Of a stretch of 16,875 bases of DNA, positions 14,243 through 16,875 are shown in pieces (position 1 is the first letter of the stretch; each line of letters opens with the position of its first letter). The position numbers were made by a program, and so were the translations under genes. This stretch comes from Acidimicrobiaceae bacterium (GTDB taxonomy: Bacteria; Actinomycetota; Acidimicrobiia; Acidimicrobiales; Bog-793), in NCBI GenBank assembly GCA_025463965.1, contig JAODBN010000302.1, forward strand, positions 1-16,875, written 5' to 3'. Under the pieces are notes generated by a model. The model was given only the letters and a program-made list of their open reading frames with translations, did no database searches and was not told the origin of the DNA.

Positions 14243-14502
14243 CCGCTCGCCCGGCGCTGTCTGTCAGCCGTGCAGGCCGATCGGCAAAGATCCCGCAGTC
14301 GAGCCGACGGTTCACTCTTCGACACCAAGCGCATGGCAATCCCGCGTCCGAGGCCACGTGAGGCTCTCGGTACGGCTGCGCCGTCCTCGTCGACGCGAGG
14401 TCCTCCGGCGGCTGTGACCGTGCGGCGCTCGCTGTAAGCCTCCTGCGCCAGAGCCTCGTCCCCCCCGGCCTGGGCCAGACGCTGGACTGTTCCCTCGCGG
14501 AG
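14243..14502. other. Intergenic stretch between qcrB and tRNA-Thr, no gene recognised
   Basis: These 260 bases contain no frame with convincing coding character. The longest minus-strand frame runs through the tRNA. A short perfect palindrome, GCCGATCGGC (14276-14285), and a weak CGGC/GCCG stem just after the qcrB stop could contribute to termination, but neither is strong. Confidence 0.5.
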
Positions 14503-14573
14503 AGCCCAAGGGGAGAATCGAACTCCCGTCAACCGCTTACAAGGCGGACGCTCTGCCACTGAGCTACTCGGGC
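14503..14573 (-). tRNA. tRNA-Thr (anticodon TGT)
   Basis: On the minus strand the 71 bases fold into a full cloverleaf. The acceptor stem is GCCCGAG with CTTGGGC, with one G-T pair. The D stem is GCTC/GAGC, the anticodon stem CCGC/GCGG with loop CTTGTAA, the variable loop four bases, and the T arm GGGAG TTCGATT CTCCC. The discriminator base is T and CCA is not encoded. Anticodon TGT reads ACA and other ACN threonine codons. It stands alone, and no integrase or att-like repeat is seen beside it. Confidence 0.93.
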
Positions 14574-14627
14574 CTACTACGGCTCCATGTTGCTACAACA
14601 ACGCCCCTACTGACCGCCCTGCCACGA

Positions 14628-14660
14628 CAGCTGGCGCAGATCGCGAAGCACCGCCAGCTG
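14628..14660 (-). terminator. Strong hairpin downstream of the PAP2 gene
   Basis: A perfect nine-pair inverted repeat, CAGCTGGCG and CGCCAGCTG, with a 15-base loop starts 47 bases beyond the PAP2 stop on the minus strand. It is the strongest stem in the intergenic space and fits a terminator, although no T-run follows. A competing seven-pair stem (GGCGCAG 14633-14639 with CTGCGCC 14658-14664) shares most of its bases. Confidence 0.45.
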
Positions 14661-14707
14661 CGCCGCACCGGCGGGTGAGGCCCCTCGGCCCCGAAGACCG
14701 CGTTGGT

Positions 14708-15619
14708 CTACGAACCTTCCACGCCGGCGTTGGCACCGTCCGACCCGCCCGGTGGCCTCGGTGAGAGGGGATGGCCCTCGATCAGGCGCACCGCCCCCGT
14801 GGAGGAGAGCAGACGTGGGCGTGCAGCTGGGCCCGCCTCAGTGGCTCGCGAGGCGTCCTCCTCGGGTGTCCGAAGCGGACGGACTGCAGCGCTCCCGAGC
14901 CGGCTCGGGATGCGTCGTCGGCTCGATCCTGGCGCGACTAAGAATCCGAAGGGTGATCGTGACACCGCTGCAACCAGGCGCTCGAGCAGCGGAACCGCGA
15001 CGATGCTGCCGATGAGAGTCACGACGGCGCCGAAGCCCAGGCCAGCGAGCACGTCGCCGGGGTAGTGGGCCCCGACATAAACGCGATCGAAGGCGAGCAG
15101 CAGGGCGACAACGGTCGCGAGCACGCCCGCGAGCCGGTCGCGAGCGAGGAAGCATCCGACGAGCACCGCTCCGGCCACGGTGGCGTGGTCGCTCGGGAGC
15201 CCCGGGTCCATCGCCCGGTGGATCAGCACCTCGACCCCAGACAAGCTCTGGTAGGGGCGGGGGCGGTTGATCGCGTGGGAGAGAGGCTGGTTGAGCTCGA
15301 AGGCGATCGCCGCTGCGAGAGGCGTCCACAGCGTCGCGGCCACCTGGCGCGGCCCACCTCCGGTGAGTCCCGAGCGGGCGCGCAGGTAGGCAAAAAAGGC
15401 GATGGCGCCGAGCAGCAGCAGCCCAATCCAGACCGCGAAAGCGCTGGCGAAGCCGTGGGCCCACGCCGTTTGCTGTGCGAGCCGGTTGATGTCGTGAAAG
15501 AGATGAGTATCCAGCGGTGGGCTCCCCGAGCCTTGGGCTGGCTCCCCAGCGAGCCCAGGTCGCCCCAACCTAGCGCTGTTGCCCTCGTCCGATATGGGAC
15601 CTGGGCTAACCTTGTCCAT
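14708..15619 (-). CDS. PAP2-family membrane phosphatase
   Basis: It is a type 2 phosphatidic-acid-phosphatase-like enzyme, probably acting on lipid or polyprenyl phosphates at the membrane. The phosphatase motifs are NRPRP (118-122), LPSDH (141-145) and R-x5-H-x3-D (Arg179, His185, Asp189 in FDRVYVGAHYPGDV). The Lys that normally opens motif 1 (K-x6-RP) is Ser114. About six helices lie between residues 55 and 220. A basic/Pro-rich tail of about 85 residues follows. The ATG at 15619 is the best canonical start, but similarity to the family begins only near residue 37. A TTG at 15568 or CTG at 15514 is possible, the last preceded by GGGGAG. It diverges from sqdB. The substrate cannot be told from sequence. 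Confidence 0.82.
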   Translation of the reverse strand: MDKVSPGPISDEGNSARLGRPGLAGEPAQGSGSPPLDTHLFHDINRLAQQTAWAHGFASAFAVWIGLLLLGAIAFFAYLRARSGLTGGGPRQVAATLWTPLAAAIAFELNQPLSHAINRPRPYQSLSGVEVLIHRAMDPGLPSDHATVAGAVLVGCFLARDRLAGVLATVVALLLAFDRVYVGAHYPGDVLAGLGFGAVVTLIGSIVAVPLLERLVAAVSRSPFGFLVAPGSSRRRIPSRLGSAAVRPLRTPEEDASRATEAGPAARPRLLSSTGAVRLIEGHPLSPRPPGGSDGANAGVEGS

Positions 15620-15730
15620 CCAGAGCGGGCCCGACACGTCCCCGGGCCCTCCGGCGCCCGGCGCCGCGCGCGGGACGCCCCGGAGGCGGTGCTCACCCCG
15701 TCTGGACACGAGAGCGAGAGGAACTACTCG
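15607..15730 (+). promoter_or_regulatory. Putative sqdB promoter, structured leader and ribosome binding site
   Basis: TAACCT (15607-15612) fits TAnnnT and would give a leader of about 110 bases. The leader contains a seven-pair stem, GGGCCCG (15627-15633) with CGGGCCC (15643-15649), and then a very G/C-rich stretch. GAGAGGAA (15716-15723) is a good Shine-Dalgarno sequence, nine bases before the sqdB ATG. Unlike the leaderless genes in this window, this gene appears to have a conventional leader. Confidence 0.4.
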
Positions 15731-16875
15731 ATGCGGATCCTGGTACTCGGTGGCGACGGCTACCTCGGCTGGCCCACAGCCCTTCATCTGTCCCAGAAGG
15801 GTCACGAGGTCGGTGTGGTCGACAACTTGATTCGTCGCCACTACGACGACGAGATGGGCGTCAGCAGCCTCGTGCCCATCCGGCAGCTCCAGCGCCGGGT
15901 CGCCACTTGGAAAGAAGTCTCGGGCCTCACGATCCAGCCCTTCATCGGCGACCTGAACGACTACGCGTTCGTGACGGACACGCTCCGGCAGTTCGCGCCG
16001 GAGGCCGTCGTGCACTTCGCAGAGCAGCGAAGCGCTCCCTACTCGATGATCGACCGTGACCACGCCGTCTACACCCAGGTGAACAACGTCGTCGGGACGC
16101 TCAACCTGCTCTATGCGATCGCCGAACTCGATTCTTCGATCCACCTCGTCAAGCTCGGGACGATGGGCGAGTACGGCTCGCCGAACATTGACATCGAGGA
16201 AGGGTTCATCGAGATCCACCACAAGGGCCGCAGCGACGTGCTGCCGTTCCCGAAGTCGCCGAACTCCTTCTACCACCTGTCCAAGGTCCACGACAGCGCC
16301 AACATCCAGTTCGCCTGCCGGATCTGGGGCCTTCGCTCGACGGACCTCAACCAGGGCATCGTCTACGGCCAGGAGACTCCGGAGACGGCTCTGCACCCGG
16401 ACCTTGAGACCCGCTTCGACTACGACGCGGTCTTCGGCACCGTCCTCAACCGCTTCGCCGTCCAGGCGGCGGTGGGGTACCCGCTCACCGTCTACGGCAA
16501 GGGCGGCCAGACCCGGGCCATGCTGGACATCCGCGACACGCTCGCCTGCGTCGAGCTCGCCTGTATCAATCCGGCCGAGGCCGGCGAGTTCCGCGTGTTC
16601 AACCAGTTCACCGAGTCGTTCTCCGTCCGCCAGCTGGCGGAATGGGTGCAGCGGGTGGCTCCCGTCGAGGTGACGGTGGAGTCCATCCCGAACCCGCGCT
16701 CGGAGAAGGAAGAGCACTACTACAACGCGGTGACCACCAAGCTGCCCGAGCTCGGCCTGCACCCGCACCTGCTCAACGATGACCACGTGCGCTCGCTCGT
16801 GGAGTCGGCCCTGCGGCACAAGGCCCGCGTCAACTTCGAGGCCATCCGTCCCACCGTTGCTTGGCGCTCCACCAA
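15731..16875 (+). CDS. sqdB: UDP-sulfoquinovose synthase (3' end outside the window)
   Basis: It is an extended short-chain dehydrogenase/reductase that makes UDP-sulfoquinovose from UDP-glucose and sulfite, the sugar donor for the sulfolipid SQDG or sulfoquinovose-bearing glycans. The visible 381 residues begin with the NAD fold (VLGGDGYLGWPTALHL, 5-20). They carry the SqdB signatures KLGTMGEYGSPNIDIEEG (141-158), YHLSKVHDS (181-189) and DLNQGIVYGQET. Thr144, Tyr181 and Lys185 match the catalytic Thr145, Tyr182 and Lys186 of plant SQD1. The frame is open to the window edge, and by family length only a few residues are missing. The ATG follows a good ribosome binding site. The acceptor glycosyltransferase, if any, should lie just downstream. 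Confidence 0.94.
   Translation, partial: MRILVLGGDGYLGWPTALHLSQKGHEVGVVDNLIRRHYDDEMGVSSLVPIRQLQRRVATWKEVSGLTIQPFIGDLNDYAFVTDTLRQFAPEAVVHFAEQRSAPYSMIDRDHAVYTQVNNVVGTLNLLYAIAELDSSIHLVKLGTMGEYGSPNIDIEEGFIEIHHKGRSDVLPFPKSPNSFYHLSKVHDSANIQFACRIWGLRSTDLNQGIVYGQETPETALHPDLETRFDYDAVFGTVLNRFAVQAAVGYPLTVYGKGGQTRAMLDIRDTLACVELACINPAEAGEFRVFNQFTESFSVRQLAEWVQRVAPVEVTVESIPNPRSEKEEHYYNAVTTKLPELGLHPHLLNDDHVRSLVESALRHKARVNFEAIRPTVAWRST

Noticed and set aside
14239..14559. 106-codon minus-strand frame between tRNA-Thr and qcrB
   Set aside because: It reads through the tRNA gene, has no recognisable motif and overlaps the end of qcrB, so it is probably not coding.
14503..14573. tRNA-Thr as an integration site of a mobile element
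   Set aside because: No integrase, no repeat of the tRNA 3' end and no change in base composition is seen on either side within the window.
15620..16819. Upstream extension of the PAP2 frame through the region opposite sqdB
   Set aside because: The extra 400 residues are antisense to sqdB and show no domain. PAP2 similarity starts well inside 15619, so the long frame is incidental.

Overview
This is a GC-rich window from an actinobacterium. A deep, Acidimicrobiia-like lineage is my inference. The evidence is the actinobacterial form of the respiratory chain: a ctaE-qcrC-qcrA-qcrB operon with a diheme QcrC, a long Rieske protein with an N-terminal membrane region, and a four-helix CtaF subunit. 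A ferrochelatase of the Bacillus/actinobacterial coproporphyrin type fits too, as do many GTG starts and -10 boxes set directly against start codons. I see no mobile element, CRISPR array or phage gene. The window reads as core metabolism.

Layout. The first 154 bases probably hold the tail of an unidentified gene. An aa3-type oxidase operon follows, ctaC-ctaD-ctaF (283-3268, +), with start/stop overlaps. Converging on it is a minus-strand pair: a TesB-type acyl-CoA thioesterase (3413-4264) and a small one-helix membrane protein (3204-3413) whose end overlaps ctaF. A GtrA-family membrane protein (4290-4958, +) diverges from the thioesterase across only 25 bases. A tightly packed minus-strand operon then runs hemE-hemH-hemY-lnt (10186 down to 5030), covering late heme synthesis plus an apolipoprotein N-acyltransferase. 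Divergent from it is the second respiratory operon, ctaE-qcrC-qcrA-qcrB (10272-14242, +). A tRNA-Thr(TGT) gene (14503-14573, -), a PAP2 phosphatase (14708-15619, -) and a divergent UDP-sulfoquinovose synthase, sqdB, close the window. sqdB starts at 15731 and runs off the right edge.

How it works together. The cta and qcr products should form the actinobacterial III-IV supercomplex, in which the diheme QcrC replaces a soluble cytochrome c. The hem operon between the two blocks can supply the heme precursor. CtaC has a lipobox, so Lnt is a plausible modifier of it.

The most notable observations are departures from canonical residues in otherwise intact genes. QcrB has Gln204 where helix D normally supplies a histidine ligand to the low-potential heme b. 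Lnt has Ser379 in place of the catalytic cysteine. CtaD has Asn390 and Glu400 in the otherwise near-invariant HDTYF...HFHY segment. Five start codons sit 6 to 9 bases after a TAnnnT-like or related -10 box, which points to leaderless transcription. I found no convincing new multi-gene system.
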